The notes under the pieces: generated by a model
The model's input: the letters and a program-made list of their open reading frames with translations, nothing else
Told to the model about the DNA's origin: nothing
Databases searched by the model: none
Part shown: positions 8,534 to 18,243 of the stretch, one piece after another
How positions within the stretch are numbered: position 1 is the stretch's first letter
Layout of the letters: each line of letters begins with the position of its first letter
Translations under genes and position numbers: made by a program
NCBI GenBank assembly: GCA_963832785.1
Contig: CAWHVF010000007.1
Coordinates: 248,001-312,000 of the forward strand
Reading direction: 5' to 3'
DNA length: 64,000 nucleotides
Source: CAWBRT01 sp963832785
GTDB taxonomy: Bacteria; Acidobacteriota; Terriglobia; Terriglobales; Acidobacteriaceae

Positions 8534-8884
8534 TTACTTGCTGTCGGGCGGCGATTTGATAATGATCGCCCGCACCACTTCACGATTCGGGTTGTAAGTG
8601 GCATGGTGAACTCCGGCCGGAACAAACACCACGTCTCCGGGCCCGATCTCTTTTTTCCCACTGGCGGTTTCCGAAACGCCTTTGCCTTCCAGCACGAAAA
8701 TGATCTCATCCTGCAGGGGATGAACATGCAATTTGTGCACGTAGCCGGGCAGGTATTCGGTGATCCGGACCTGTACCTTGTCGGAGCAGGCGGGCGACTC
8801 CTTGGCTACCAGGCCCTTGGTCCGGCCCCAATCGACAGCGTAAAACTCAGCGTCCTTTTCGTTCACAATGACTTTGTCTTGCAT
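8534..8884 (-). CDS. Small single-domain cupin protein
   Basis: The 116-residue protein is one cupin barrel. Motif 1 reads HKLHVHPLQDEIIFVLEGKG, with two His and a Glu for metal binding, and motif 2 includes PGDVVFVPAGVHH. Proteins of this size bind metal and often a small sugar or organic ligand, and may be isomerases, dioxygenases or ligand sensors. The ATG at 8884 follows a GAGGG site. Its place between an enoyl-CoA hydratase gene and an organic-acid carrier suggests a catabolic role, but no specific reaction can be assigned. Confidence 0.85.
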   Translation of the reverse strand: MQDKVIVNEKDAEFYAVDWGRTKGLVAKESPACSDKVQVRITEYLPGYVHKLHVHPLQDEIIFVLEGKGVSETASGKKEIGPGDVVFVPAGVHHATYNPNREVVRAIIIKSPPDSK

Positions 8885-8937
8885 TGCTTGAATCCCTCTT
8901 CGGGCCGGCGAGCGGCAACCCGGCCTTGAAAATCCCG

Positions 8938-9813
8938 CTACTTTTTCCTCGCCCGGTTCTCATCGGCGGCCAGTCCGGCCAGGTACTGCTCCACCAGCTT
9001 CTTATTGCGCATGCGGAACTTGTTGAAGTCGGGTTTCCTTTTTTCCAGGAAGGCGTTCATGCCCTCCAGCGACTCCTCGCTGCCCCAGATTTCGGCCAGC
9101 AGCTCCATGCCGTGCTGCCAGGCCGCGTAGAGCTCGTCGGATTCGAAGTTGAGCGCCTTCTTGGTGGCGCGCAGCGTCTGCCCCGAGTGAGACTTTATGC
9201 GCTCGCACCACTCCTCGGTGGCCTGGCGCAGCTCGGCCTTGGGAACCACCTTGTTGATGAGGCCTATCTGCTGCGCCTCGTGGGCGTTGAATTTGCGCGC
9301 CAGGAAGATCATCTCCCTGGCCAGGCGCTCGCCGACCAGGCGCGGCAGGTACTGAGTGGCGCCCACGGTGGGGCAGGCGCCGACGCTCGCCCCGGTCTGG
9401 CCGAATACCGCGTCATCGGAGGCGATTACCAGATCGCACCACAGCGCCAGCTCGTGGCCGCCGCCCATGCAGGCGCCCTGCACCATGGCAATCACCGGAA
9501 TCGCCAGGCCGCGAATGGTCATGCACAGCCCCAGCATGCGATCATTCCAGTGGCAGGCGTTGGCGCGGTTCAGCCGCATCATGGCATAGAAGTCGCCGCC
9601 GGCGGAAAACGCTCTGCCCGCGCCGCTGATCACGGCGCAGGCAATCGAGGGGTCGTTGCGAGTGGACCTTAGCGCCTCGATTAATTCATCCAGCGTCTGC
9701 TCGCGAAAGGCGTTCAGCACCTCCGGACGATTTATGGTCACCCATGCCACCCCATCCTTGACTTCGAACAGTATCTCTTTGTAGGCCGCTGCGGACGGCG
9801 TCGCTGAACTCAT
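8938..9813 (-). CDS. Enoyl-CoA hydratase/isomerase (crotonase) family, BadI/MenB-like
   Basis: The protein is a crotonase: VAWVTINRPEVLNAF at the N-terminus, the oxyanion-hole segment GAGRAFSAGGDF, and QGACMGGGHELALWCDL. The C-terminal SLEGMNAFLEKRKPDFNKFR resembles the ring-cleaving or ring-forming members MenB (DHNA-CoA synthase) and BadI (2-ketocyclohexanecarboxyl-CoA hydrolase). No other menaquinone gene is nearby, so a degradative role with the adjoining cupin and carrier is more likely. The start at 9813 is chosen because AGGAGG lies four bases before it. The reaction is not settled. Confidence 0.87.
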   Translation of the reverse strand: MSSATPSAAAYKEILFEVKDGVAWVTINRPEVLNAFREQTLDELIEALRSTRNDPSIACAVISGAGRAFSAGGDFYAMMRLNRANACHWNDRMLGLCMTIRGLAIPVIAMVQGACMGGGHELALWCDLVIASDDAVFGQTGASVGACPTVGATQYLPRLVGERLAREMIFLARKFNAHEAQQIGLINKVVPKAELRQATEEWCERIKSHSGQTLRATKKALNFESDELYAAWQHGMELLAEIWGSEESLEGMNAFLEKRKPDFNKFRMRNKKLVEQYLAGLAADENRARKK

Positions 9814-10039
9814 CGAACCTCCTGGCTCAAACTGCACACGGTGTTCACAGATTCGCGTCGAATTATTTCGGCGGTAATCCGCTCGCATTTTCGCCCGAGC
9901 AGGCAAAACAAGCGCGCTTGCCGGAGCCCCGATAAATTTATTGTGTGTTGCTGTAAGGCCGGGAAATCATCTCACCAGATGTTGTAATGTGTGTCAACAG
10001 AATAGTTCTAAACAGCGCCGTGGCTGCTGCGCAGGACGC

Positions 10040-11473
10040 CTAATCCGACTCGATTTCCCCGCGCGCAACCTGCTCTGCATAGGGTTGGGCAGGCCTTCTG
10101 CCGGCTAACAGAGCTCCGGCATCGGCCGGCAAGCGCAGGGCGGAAATGGCCGACAAAATCGCAATGGCTCCCAGGATCAAAAAGGCAGGCCAGAAATCGG
10201 TGGCGACGATCTGGGAATGCCGTTGCACAAAGCTCGACTCCTGCAATGCCAGTGCGCCGAGGGCGACGCCTGTACCAAGAGCTAACTGCTGCACCATGGC
10301 GTAAAGGCTGGTGGCCTGGCTGACCTCCGAATCCGGCAACTCGGCATAGGGAATGGCGTTCAGCGCCGTAAACTGCAAAGAGTGAAAGCAGCCGGCAATC
10401 AGGAAAATCAAGAAGATCAGCCAATGGTGGGTTGATGCCCGGAAGAGCCCGAAGCAGGCGATCCACAATCCGGAAATCACCGCATTCCAGGCCAGCGTCT
10501 GGCGAAACCCGAACATGGTGAGAACCGGCTTGGCCAGCGGTTTTACGATGACCGAGCCGATGGCCACCGCGCACGTCAGGAATCCCGACTGCACCGGGCT
10601 GAGGCCAAAGCCGATTTGCAGCAGCATGGGCAGCATGAATGCATTGGAGCCTACGCCCATGCGGAACAAGCTTCCGCTGGTCAAGCCGACGGCGTAGGTC
10701 TGGAAGCGGAAAAGCCGCAGGTCCAGCAGCGGGCGCTCCGTGCGCCGGGCGTAATAGATGTAGGCGGCCAGCGCCAGCATGCCCACGCTTATGCAGGCGA
10801 TACAAACCCACATGGGCATCAGGCGGTCGGTGATGGTGGTGAGCCCGAACATCGCCAGCAGCAGGCCCGTGGCCGACAGCAGGAATCCACTGACATCAAG
10901 CCTGGGCACATCCGGTTCGCGGTAGTTCTCCATGTAGCGCCCGGCCAGGAAGATTCCCAGGATGCTGATGGGAACGTTTATGTAGAAGATCCAGCGCCAG
11001 CTCAGATAGGTGGTGACCAGTCCGCCCAGCGGCGGACCAACCACCGGTCCGAGCATGGCCGGCGTGGTCAGATAGGCAATGGCGGTTACGAACTCTTCCC
11101 TGGGAATGCTACGCAGAATGACGATGCGCCCCACCGGAACCATCATGGCGCCGCCGATGCCTTGCAGAAAACGGGCGGCCACGAAAAAGCCAAAAGATCG
11201 TGACAGGCCGCACAGCATGGAGCTGCACATGAACACGGCGATTGCCGCGCGGAAGACGCGCCGCCCGCCGAAGCGGTCGCAGACCCACCCGGAAACCGGT
11301 ATGAATACCGCCAGGCTCAGCAGGTAAGTCGTCAGCCCGAGCTTCAGCACAATAGGATCTCTGCCAAAATCACGGGCGATGATCGGCAGAGAGGTGGCGA
11401 TGACGGTCGAATCCACCATCTCCATGAAGAGAGCGCAGGCGACGATCAGGGGAACTATTACAGTCGGACTCAT
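10040..11473 (-). CDS. DHA2-family MFS multidrug exporter (EmrB/QacA type)
   Basis: The 477-residue protein has about 14 membrane helices. FMEMVDSTVIATSLPIIARDFG in helix 1 is the DHA2 signature, VSGWVCDRFGGRRVFRAA is motif A, and GRIVILRSIPRE, GPVVGPPLGGLVTTYLSWRWIFYINVP carries motif C. Such proton antiporters export drugs, dyes or other amphipathic compounds. No membrane-fusion (EmrA-type) or regulatory gene adjoins it. The ATG at 11473 has only a weak ribosome site. Confidence 0.9.
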   Translation of the reverse strand: MSPTVIVPLIVACALFMEMVDSTVIATSLPIIARDFGRDPIVLKLGLTTYLLSLAVFIPVSGWVCDRFGGRRVFRAAIAVFMCSSMLCGLSRSFGFFVAARFLQGIGGAMMVPVGRIVILRSIPREEFVTAIAYLTTPAMLGPVVGPPLGGLVTTYLSWRWIFYINVPISILGIFLAGRYMENYREPDVPRLDVSGFLLSATGLLLAMFGLTTITDRLMPMWVCIACISVGMLALAAYIYYARRTERPLLDLRLFRFQTYAVGLTSGSLFRMGVGSNAFMLPMLLQIGFGLSPVQSGFLTCAVAIGSVIVKPLAKPVLTMFGFRQTLAWNAVISGLWIACFGLFRASTHHWLIFLIFLIAGCFHSLQFTALNAIPYAELPDSEVSQATSLYAMVQQLALGTGVALGALALQESSFVQRHSQIVATDFWPAFLILGAIAILSAISALRLPADAGALLAGRRPAQPYAEQVARGEIESD

Positions 11474-11944
11474 GCAGGCAACAGATTCTCGGTAAACAGA
11501 TTTCCTGAAAGATGATTGTCATGGCGACCCCCGGCCCGGCGCAAGCCCGGAGTTTAAGCCGCGGGGCTTGCCTGAATCATGCTCGTGTTCCCGCGCCCGC
11601 TGGCAAGCGCATGCGGCATCCGCCTTAATGCGTAATTGCCTTTACGCAAAATTAAAGATATGCGAAATAAAAAAATTGCTCTCTGCCCGCCAGCACGGAA
11701 TGGGCGCCGGCATGGTAACCTTAATTATGCTCATGTCTCCGCAAGCCTGCGCCGCCGTGTATGTTGCGCGATGTCGATCATGCCGATCATGCCAGAGCAT
11801 CTGAAGATGTGCCTCGCTTTACCAATCGAGCTGCTCACAATTCCCGGTTTTTAATTAGTCTTTGGCTTCCGGCGAAGATTAGTTTTTCAGTCTTTTTGTA
11901 CAAGCGGCCAGGTTTGAAATTTGTTTTTTGAGGGAGAGACTCCG
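11474..11944. other. Gene-free region between two divergent genes
   Basis: This 471-base stretch separates the DHA2 exporter from the DUF1015 gene. It must hold both promoters, but I see no clear paired -35/-10 boxes. Bases 11640-11690 are AT-rich (runs of A around 11665-11680). The strong site GAGGGAGAG at 11932-11940 serves the DUF1015 gene. Short frames here have no coding character. Confidence 0.5.
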
Positions 11945-13270
11945 ATGGCGGAAATTCGTCCCTTCCATGCCCTCCGATTCGACTCGACGAAGGTAGCGCT
12001 GGCCGATGTGCTGACCCAGCCCTACGACAAAATCACTGCGGCCATGCAGGAAGCCTATTACCGCCGCAGCCCGCATAACCTGATTCGTTTCGAACTGGGG
12101 AAGCCGGAGGCTGGCGACGGCGCCGCGGCAAACGTCTACACGCGCGCCGCCGGGTTTCTGCGCGAGCAGCAGCGCCGGGGCGTTCTGCGGCGCGATCCGG
12201 CCCCCGCGCTTTATGCTTACGTGCAGAAATTCGAGCATCCTCTGCAGCCGGGCAAGACGCTGGCCCGCACCGGCTTGATCGCGCTCGGCCGCATCTACGA
12301 TTACCAGGACGCCGTAGTTTTTCGCCACGAGCAGACGCTGGCAAAACCGCGGGCAGACCGCGCCAACCTGCTGCGCGCCACGCGCACCCATTCCGGCCAA
12401 CTCTTCATGCTCTATGAAGACCCCGCCAGCGTGGTCGAGAACCTGGTTTGCGGAGCCATTGCCGGCCGGCCGACCGATGACGCCGTGATCGATGAGTACG
12501 GGGCCGAGAATCTGCTGTGGCGAATGGACGAGCCCGCCCTGATCCGGCAGATCACCGCGGCCATGGCGGACAAGCGGCTGATCATCGCCGACGGCCATCA
12601 TCGCTACGAAACCGCGCAGGAATATCGCGACGCCTGCCGCGCCGCCGGGTCTGCCGATCGCAACGCGCCGCACGAGTTCGTCATGATGACCCTGGTCAAC
12701 ATGGCCTCGCCCGGCCTGGTGGTGCTGCCTACTCACCGCGTGGTCCGCGGGGTGGAGGGCTTCGATCCGCACCGGCTGCAACGCGGGCTGGAGGAGTTTT
12801 GCCAGATCAAAGCGACCGCCTCCGGCGGTGCCGCCTTACTGGCGGAGCTGGCCGAGTTAGGCCGCGAGCGTACCGCCTTCGCCGTCGTGACATGCCAAGG
12901 CTGCCTTCTGGCGCAGGCCAAGCCGGAAAAAGTCGATCTCCTGCTCGGCGCCGCCAGCGGTCACGATTTCATCCCGCTGGAGAGGCGTCTCGATGTGGTG
13001 GTCTTACATGAGCTGGTGCTGCGCGGCATCCTGAACATCTCGCCGCAAGCCGTGCGCGAGCAGAAAAACGTTCGCTACTACCGCTCCGCGGCGGAGGCCA
13101 TCGCCGAAATCGCCACCGGCGCCGATGCAGCGTTTCTGCTCAATCCGGTTTCTGTTGGCACCATGCGCGACCTTTGCTATGCCGGCCGCGTGATGCCCCA
13201 GAAATCGACGGATTTTTATCCCAAGTTGTTGAGCGGCTTCACGCTCGACAACCTGGACCAGTGTTTTTGA
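11945..13270 (+). CDS. DUF1015 family protein, serine-operon associated
   Basis: This 441-residue protein fits DUF1015 from end to end: MAEIRPFHALRFD, DVLTQPYDKI, then IADGHHRYETA near residue 217 and DFYPKLLSGFTLD at the C-terminus. The DGHHRY motif resembles that of ParB-like free-serine kinases such as SerK, and the gene heads an operon with an aminotransferase and serA, so a link to serine or phosphoserine metabolism is reasonable inference. No enzymatic activity is asserted. The ATG at 11945 follows GAGGGAGAG closely. The family is normally 400-450 residues, so it is full length. Confidence 0.85.
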   Translation: MAEIRPFHALRFDSTKVALADVLTQPYDKITAAMQEAYYRRSPHNLIRFELGKPEAGDGAAANVYTRAAGFLREQQRRGVLRRDPAPALYAYVQKFEHPLQPGKTLARTGLIALGRIYDYQDAVVFRHEQTLAKPRADRANLLRATRTHSGQLFMLYEDPASVVENLVCGAIAGRPTDDAVIDEYGAENLLWRMDEPALIRQITAAMADKRLIIADGHHRYETAQEYRDACRAAGSADRNAPHEFVMMTLVNMASPGLVVLPTHRVVRGVEGFDPHRLQRGLEEFCQIKATASGGAALLAELAELGRERTAFAVVTCQGCLLAQAKPEKVDLLLGAASGHDFIPLERRLDVVVLHELVLRGILNISPQAVREQKNVRYYRSAAEAIAEIATGADAAFLLNPVSVGTMRDLCYAGRVMPQKSTDFYPKLLSGFTLDNLDQCF

Positions 13271-13316
13271 AACTACAGCGCTGCCTCCCAGGGCGGCGCC
13301 ACATGGAGCACGAAAG

Positions 13317-14600
13317 ATGATTAACAAGGCCCGCCTTTTCACTCCCGGTCCGACGCCGCTGCTGCCGGCTTCGCAGTTTGCCATGGCCGCGGCCGACATG
13401 CATCACCGCACTCCCGAATTTCGCGCCCTGTTTCTGAAGGTGCGGAATCAGCTTCAGGCTTTCATCGGGACCTTGAATGATGTCGTGGTGCTGACCTGTT
13501 CAGGCACTGGGGCCATGGAGGCGGCGGTCAGCAATCTTACCAACGCGGGTGACGCCGTGCTGGCGATCAGCGCCGGCAAGTTCGGCGAGCGCTGGCAGAG
13601 CCTGGCCAAGACCTACGGATGCAAAGTGCGGGTGGCTTCGGCTCCCTACGGCGAGCCGGTGCCGATGGAGGCGGTGCGGGCGCAGTTCTCGCCCGAGGTG
13701 CGCGCCGTCTTCGTGCAGGCCACCGAGACCTCGACCGGGGTGCGCCATTGCATTCCCGCCCTGGCCGAAATGGTGCGCGGCAGGGACGCCATGCTGGTGG
13801 TCGACGCCATCACCGGGCTGGGCACAACTGATCTCGACCCCACCGCGGTGGATGTCATCATCGGAGGCTCGCAGAAGGCGCTGATGATTCCGCCCGGCCT
13901 CTCTTTTCTGGCGATCAGCGAGCGCGCCTGGAAGCGCATGGAGAGCGCCACGCAGCCTCGCTATTACTTCCACCTGCCCAAGGAACGCAAGTCGCAGGCC
14001 AAGGGCGAATCCGCCTACACGCCCTCGGTGGCGCTGATTGCCGGCCTGGGAGCGGCGCTGGATTACCTGGCCTCGCTGGGCGGCGGCGACGTGGCCGAGG
14101 GCCGCAGGCTGCTGGTCGACAATGCCGAACGCTGTGCCGCCATGACGCGCGCCGGCGTGCAGGCCCTGGGACTCAAACTGTTTGCCCCGGCGGCGCCCAG
14201 CGCGGCTGCTACCGCGGTGCTGGCCCCGGAGGGGATCAGCAGCAGCGATATCGTCAAGAGGTTCAAGGCGGATTTCGGCGGCATACTCTCCGACGGCCAA
14301 GGCGAGGAGATGAAAGGCAAAATTTTCCGCGTAGCTCACGTCGGCTTCCTCGACTACATCGACACCATCGGCATTGTGGGCGGGCTGGAGCAGGTGCTGG
14401 AGCGCATGCGTCCGGGCAAGTTCCCGCTGGGCGCGGCGCTGGCGGCCGCGCAACGCGTCGACTTCGAATGGAGGGCTGGCAAGCGCGAGCCGCGCTGCGC
14501 CTGCGGCCGCCTGACCTCCGAGTGCATCGCCGCCAGCAGCGCCCAGCCCGCCGCCGTTCTTGCCTCTGTGGGGGACGGGAAAGGAGGCACACGGCAATGA
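13317..14600 (+). CDS. Class V aminotransferase, alanine-glyoxylate/serine-pyruvate type
   Basis: The protein is a fold-type I PLP enzyme. FTPGPTPLLP starts the domain, TCSGTGAMEAAVSN binds the cofactor phosphate, VVDAITGLGTTDLD holds the Asp pairing with the pyridine nitrogen, and Lys187 in GGSQKALM forms the Schiff base. Family members transaminate serine, alanine or phosphoserine; with serA next, a phosphoserine aminotransferase role in serine synthesis is likely. It has a tail of about 45 residues rich in Arg/Cys/Ala beyond the usual end. Its TGA overlaps the serA ATG (ATGA at 14597-14600), which suggests coupled translation. Confidence 0.9.
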   Translation: MINKARLFTPGPTPLLPASQFAMAAADMHHRTPEFRALFLKVRNQLQAFIGTLNDVVVLTCSGTGAMEAAVSNLTNAGDAVLAISAGKFGERWQSLAKTYGCKVRVASAPYGEPVPMEAVRAQFSPEVRAVFVQATETSTGVRHCIPALAEMVRGRDAMLVVDAITGLGTTDLDPTAVDVIIGGSQKALMIPPGLSFLAISERAWKRMESATQPRYYFHLPKERKSQAKGESAYTPSVALIAGLGAALDYLASLGGGDVAEGRRLLVDNAERCAAMTRAGVQALGLKLFAPAAPSAAATAVLAPEGISSSDIVKRFKADFGGILSDGQGEEMKGKIFRVAHVGFLDYIDTIGIVGGLEQVLERMRPGKFPLGAALAAAQRVDFEWRAGKREPRCACGRLTSECIAASSAQPAAVLASVGDGKGGTRQ

Positions 14601-16228
14601 AAGTCGTCGCCGCCGAACCGATTTCCAAGAACGGATTGCGCTTGCTGGCACAGCAGCCAGGATGGGAGGTGGTTGACCCTTCCCAGTACGCCCAGTCGTC
14701 CGCGTCCCACCTCAGCGACGCCGACGGTCTGATTGTGCGCTCCGCCGTCTACGTCGATACCGCGCTGCTGGAGAAGGCCCCCAAGTTGCGTGTGATTGGC
14801 CGCGCCGGAGTGGGCGTGGACAACATTGACGTCGAGGCCGCCACTCGCCGCGGCATCGTGGTGATGAACACGCCGGGAGCGAACGCCGTGGCCGTGGCCG
14901 AGCTGACCATTGGGCTGATGATCTCGCTGGCGCGCCATCTGCCTCGCGCCGACGCCTCCACCCGTGCCGGCAAATGGGAGAAAAAAAGCTTTCAAGGAAC
15001 CGAGCTGCGCGGCAAGGAACTGGGCATTCTCGGGCTGGGCCGCATCGGGGTCGAGGTCGCCAAGCGTGCCAAGGCGCTGGGCATGAACATCAGCGCGCAC
15101 GATCCCTATGTTTCCCCCGCGCTGGCGCGTGATCTGGGGATCAAGCTGGCCTCGCTCGATGATCTTTACGCCCGGGCCGATTATCTTTCCCTGCATCTCG
15201 GGCTCACGCCGCAGACCCAGGGCATGATCAACGCCGAGTCGCTGGCCAAAATGAAGAAGGGCGTGCGCATCGTGAACTGCGCGCGCGGAGAGCTGGTCGA
15301 CGACCGGGCGCTGTGCGCGGCGCTCGGCTCCGGGCAGGTAGCCGCGGCCGCCCTCGACGTCTTCTCCGAGGAGCCGCCCAAGGGCTCGCCACTGCTCGAT
15401 CTGCCCAACGTGATCGCCACGCCGCACATCGGCGCTTCGACCGCCGAGGCGCAGGATGCCGTTGGGGTACAGTTGGCCGAGCAGATAATCGAGTATCTCA
15501 GCCACGGCGTGGTGCAGAACGCGGTCAACGTGACTTCGCTGACCGAGGTCGAGTACCGCCAGTTGTCACCCTACATCGACCTGGCCCGCCGCATGGCCTC
15601 GCTGCTGGCGCAACTGCTGGACGACAACCTCAACCTGGAGGAGATTCGGGTCGGCTACGAAGGCGCGGTCGGCGAGTGGAAGACTGGCCTGCTGCGCGAT
15701 TCGGCGGTGGCCGGGGTGTTGCAATCCGGTTCGCACGAGGTGGTCAACATCGTAAACGCAGCGGCCGTGGCTGCCACCCGTGGCGTGAGCATACGGGAAG
15801 ACAGCCCGGCGGAAGAAGATCGTGGCCCGATCAATGCCCTGCGGCTTTCGCTCAAAGGCAACGGCACCACTCTGCACGCCCGCGGAACCGTCATTCACCA
15901 ACGTTTCCCGCGCATCATCGAGCTCAACGGGATCGAGATCGAGTCACCGCTGGAAGGCCACCTGGTGGTGTTTGCCAACAAGGACCTTCCGGGAGCCATT
16001 GGCGGAATCGGCACCATTCTCGGCAGGCACGGAATCAATATTGCGCGTTTCTCGCTCGGCCGCGAGGGGAACGGCGGTCATCCCGCGCAGGGCAGACAAG
16101 CCGATTTTGCCACCGCGCGCAACGCCATGGCGATCGTGCAGACCGATAGCCCGGTGCCCAATGCGGTGCTGGAAGAAATTCGCGGCAAAGTTGCGGCCGT
16201 CATGGCGGCGAAGGCAATCTACCTCTGA
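14597..16228 (+). CDS. serA: D-3-phosphoglycerate dehydrogenase
   Basis: This 543-residue protein is the long form of SerA: substrate domain, NAD-binding domain (GILGLGRIGVEVAKRAKALGM), allosteric substrate-binding domain, and a C-terminal ACT domain around GHLVVFANKDLPGAIGGIGTILG. Catalytic NCARGELVD supplies the Arg and TPHIGAST the His. It oxidises 3-phosphoglycerate to 3-phosphohydroxypyruvate, the first step of serine synthesis, and the ACT/ASB domains suggest feedback control by serine. The ATG is fixed by AAGGAGG at 14581 and by the 4-base overlap with the aminotransferase. An unusual Gly/His/Ala-rich insert (GNGGHPAQGRQADFAT) lies within the ACT region. Confidence 0.97.
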   Translation: MKVVAAEPISKNGLRLLAQQPGWEVVDPSQYAQSSASHLSDADGLIVRSAVYVDTALLEKAPKLRVIGRAGVGVDNIDVEAATRRGIVVMNTPGANAVAVAELTIGLMISLARHLPRADASTRAGKWEKKSFQGTELRGKELGILGLGRIGVEVAKRAKALGMNISAHDPYVSPALARDLGIKLASLDDLYARADYLSLHLGLTPQTQGMINAESLAKMKKGVRIVNCARGELVDDRALCAALGSGQVAAAALDVFSEEPPKGSPLLDLPNVIATPHIGASTAEAQDAVGVQLAEQIIEYLSHGVVQNAVNVTSLTEVEYRQLSPYIDLARRMASLLAQLLDDNLNLEEIRVGYEGAVGEWKTGLLRDSAVAGVLQSGSHEVVNIVNAAAVAATRGVSIREDSPAEEDRGPINALRLSLKGNGTTLHARGTVIHQRFPRIIELNGIEIESPLEGHLVVFANKDLPGAIGGIGTILGRHGINIARFSLGREGNGGHPAQGRQADFATARNAMAIVQTDSPVPNAVLEEIRGKVAAVMAAKAIYL

Positions 16229-16272
16229 TCGCGCCTACAATGCTCCAGCCTGAGGCGAACTTGTAGTACGAC

Positions 16273-16311
16273 GGCCCCCGGGGAGGAAGGGTTCTTCCTC
16301 CCCTGAGGGCC
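16273..16311. terminator. Hairpin between convergent serA and lactate permease genes
   Basis: The stem pairs GGCCCCCGGGGAGGAAG with CTTCCTCCCCTGAGGGCC around a short GGTT loop, a long and nearly complete stem. It sits 45 bases after serA and 4 bases beyond the permease stop, so it can serve both convergent transcripts. There is no clear T run, so intrinsic termination is inferred from position and structure. Confidence 0.75.
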
Positions 16312-16314
16312 GGT

Positions 16315-18243
16315 TTACTTGGCCGGAGGTATCGGAATCATCCACGGGAAGACGTATGCCTGCAGCAGGACGATGATGCCCATGATGGCGCCCAATGCCA
16401 GGGAGTGCCAGAAGACCTTGCGGAAGATCGGACCCAAGGCATGCGAGCGCTCGTGCGGGTCGTCGTAGCAGGCGGCACAGGCCACCATGATGGACTGGGC
16501 GTCAATCATCTTGCCCATGACGCCGCCGGTTGAGTTGCTGGCGACAATCAAAATTTCATTCAAATGAAGCTGTTGCGCGGTGATCCGCTGCAGGCTCCCA
16601 AACAGCGCATTGGAAGCGGTATCGGAGCCGGTGAGGAAGACGCCCAGCCAGCCCAAGTAAGCGGCGAAGAAAGGATAGAGCGGGCCGGCGGTGGTGAAAG
16701 CCAGTCCCAGAACCGCATCGGTGCCGCCGTAGCGGGTCAAATAGCCGAGGCCCAGCACTTGGCCGATGACCAGGACGGGAGTTTTCATGCGGCGCAGGGT
16801 GTTAATGGTCGCATTCTTCCACTGGTCGACGTTCAACTTCAGGCACAAACCGGTGAGAAGGGCGGCAACAAAGACGCCGGTGCCGGCCGCCGAGAGCCAG
16901 TTGATGGCAAACACCGCGCCTTCCGGCTTGGCATTAACTGGCGCTATGGGCGGCATGCGCTGCACCAGGTTATGGAGTGCAGGCATCTGCCAGGCGGGCA
17001 GGGAGAGGGTGCCGGCAAAGGCTGAGCCGAGGAATGTCGTCTTGAACTTGATGCCGGCGAACAGGCCATTGAGGTAGCTCTTCCAGGCTGGAATCCCCCA
17101 GATGGCACAGCAGAGGATCAGAATCGCCCATGGCACCCACGCATAGGCAGTCTGGGCGACCGTGTAGTTGTATTTCCACTCGGCAGCCGGCTTCGCGGCC
17201 GCGGCTGCTCCCCCGCCTGACGGTGTGGTCACAACGGCCTCCCCAATAGGTACACAGGCTGGAGAGCCCGGCTGACGCTCGGACTTCAGCAGAAAACGTG
17301 TCTTGGGGTGCCAGACAAAGCGCAGGAACAGAGCCGTGCAGATAACCGAGAACACCCCGGCCACCACGTCGGTCATCAGGTGAAAGGAATTCGTCTGCGA
17401 GGCCAGAAATTGCATGATGGCGAATGACGCTCCGGAGCAGAGGGTCGCCGGCCATACTTCCCAGGCATCTTTCAGTTTGCCTCCCTGCATGAGTACAAAC
17501 GTGACCACCAGCCAGAAGGGGATGAGGACAGAGACGAAGGGCAACTGTCGGCCGGCCATGGAGGAGAGGGTGAGCTGATCGAGGCCGCTCACCGCGGACA
17601 GCATCACAATAGGTGTGCCAATGGCTCCATACGCCACCGGGGCTGTGTTGGCGATCAGGTTGAGCACCGCAGAGTCGAAAGGTGAGAAGCCCAGGCCCAC
17701 CATCACCGCGCCCGCAATTGCCACCGGCGTTCCGAAGCCGGAGGTGCCTTCGATGATCGCCCCGAACGAAAAAGCGATCAACAGCACCTGTAGGCGCCGG
17801 TCGAAAGAGATGTGAATGATGGATTCCTTCACGATCTCGAACTTGCCCGTGATCAGCGTCATGTTGTAGAGGTACATGGCGGCGACGACGATCCAGATGA
17901 TGCCCAGAAAGCCTGATAGCGACCCATAAGCAAAGGCCGAGAAGGCGGACTTGAAGGGCATGCCGAAGACCAGGCAGGTGATGATAAAAGCAGCCAGCAC
18001 GCCGTACAAGGCGGCATAGGGGGCGCTGATTCCAAGATGGCGGGTGCCCTGCTTATCCCGGTGCGGGTGAAGAGCGATGAAATACAGCAGCGTCACGATC
18101 GGGATTGCCGCTACGATGGTGGAAAGGGCAACATTGCCCAGAGGATTGTAATTTTGATGGTACATCGGCGCCGCGGGGCCATCGGCGGCGAAAAGTGGGC
18201 AGGCGGCAAGAACAACACCCAGTGAGGTCAGGAACCTTCTCAT
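16315..18243 (-). CDS. lldP: L-lactate permease (LctP/LldP family)
   Basis: The 642-residue membrane protein matches the lactate permease family through most of its length: APYAALYGVLAAFIITCLVFGMP, FGAIIEGTSGFGTPVAIAGA and GGTDAVLGLAFTTAGPLYPFFAAYLGWLGVFLTGSDTASNALFGSLQ. It imports lactate or glycolate with protons. A signal-peptide-like N-terminus (MRRFLTSLGVVLAACPLFAADG) precedes the first helix, and a Gly/Ala-rich loop near residue 350 enlarges a cytoplasmic segment. I place the start at 18243, where GGAGGAG precedes the ATG. It stands alone here, with no lactate dehydrogenase beside it. Confidence 0.93.
   Translation of the reverse strand: MRRFLTSLGVVLAACPLFAADGPAAPMYHQNYNPLGNVALSTIVAAIPIVTLLYFIALHPHRDKQGTRHLGISAPYAALYGVLAAFIITCLVFGMPFKSAFSAFAYGSLSGFLGIIWIVVAAMYLYNMTLITGKFEIVKESIIHISFDRRLQVLLIAFSFGAIIEGTSGFGTPVAIAGAVMVGLGFSPFDSAVLNLIANTAPVAYGAIGTPIVMLSAVSGLDQLTLSSMAGRQLPFVSVLIPFWLVVTFVLMQGGKLKDAWEVWPATLCSGASFAIMQFLASQTNSFHLMTDVVAGVFSVICTALFLRFVWHPKTRFLLKSERQPGSPACVPIGEAVVTTPSGGGAAAAAKPAAEWKYNYTVAQTAYAWVPWAILILCCAIWGIPAWKSYLNGLFAGIKFKTTFLGSAFAGTLSLPAWQMPALHNLVQRMPPIAPVNAKPEGAVFAINWLSAAGTGVFVAALLTGLCLKLNVDQWKNATINTLRRMKTPVLVIGQVLGLGYLTRYGGTDAVLGLAFTTAGPLYPFFAAYLGWLGVFLTGSDTASNALFGSLQRITAQQLHLNEILIVASNSTGGVMGKMIDAQSIMVACAACYDDPHERSHALGPIFRKVFWHSLALGAIMGIIVLLQAYVFPWMIPIPPAK

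Noticed and set aside
14354..15505. 383-residue minus-strand frame opposite serA
   Set aside because: It is antisense to a certain gene and has no recognisable motif.
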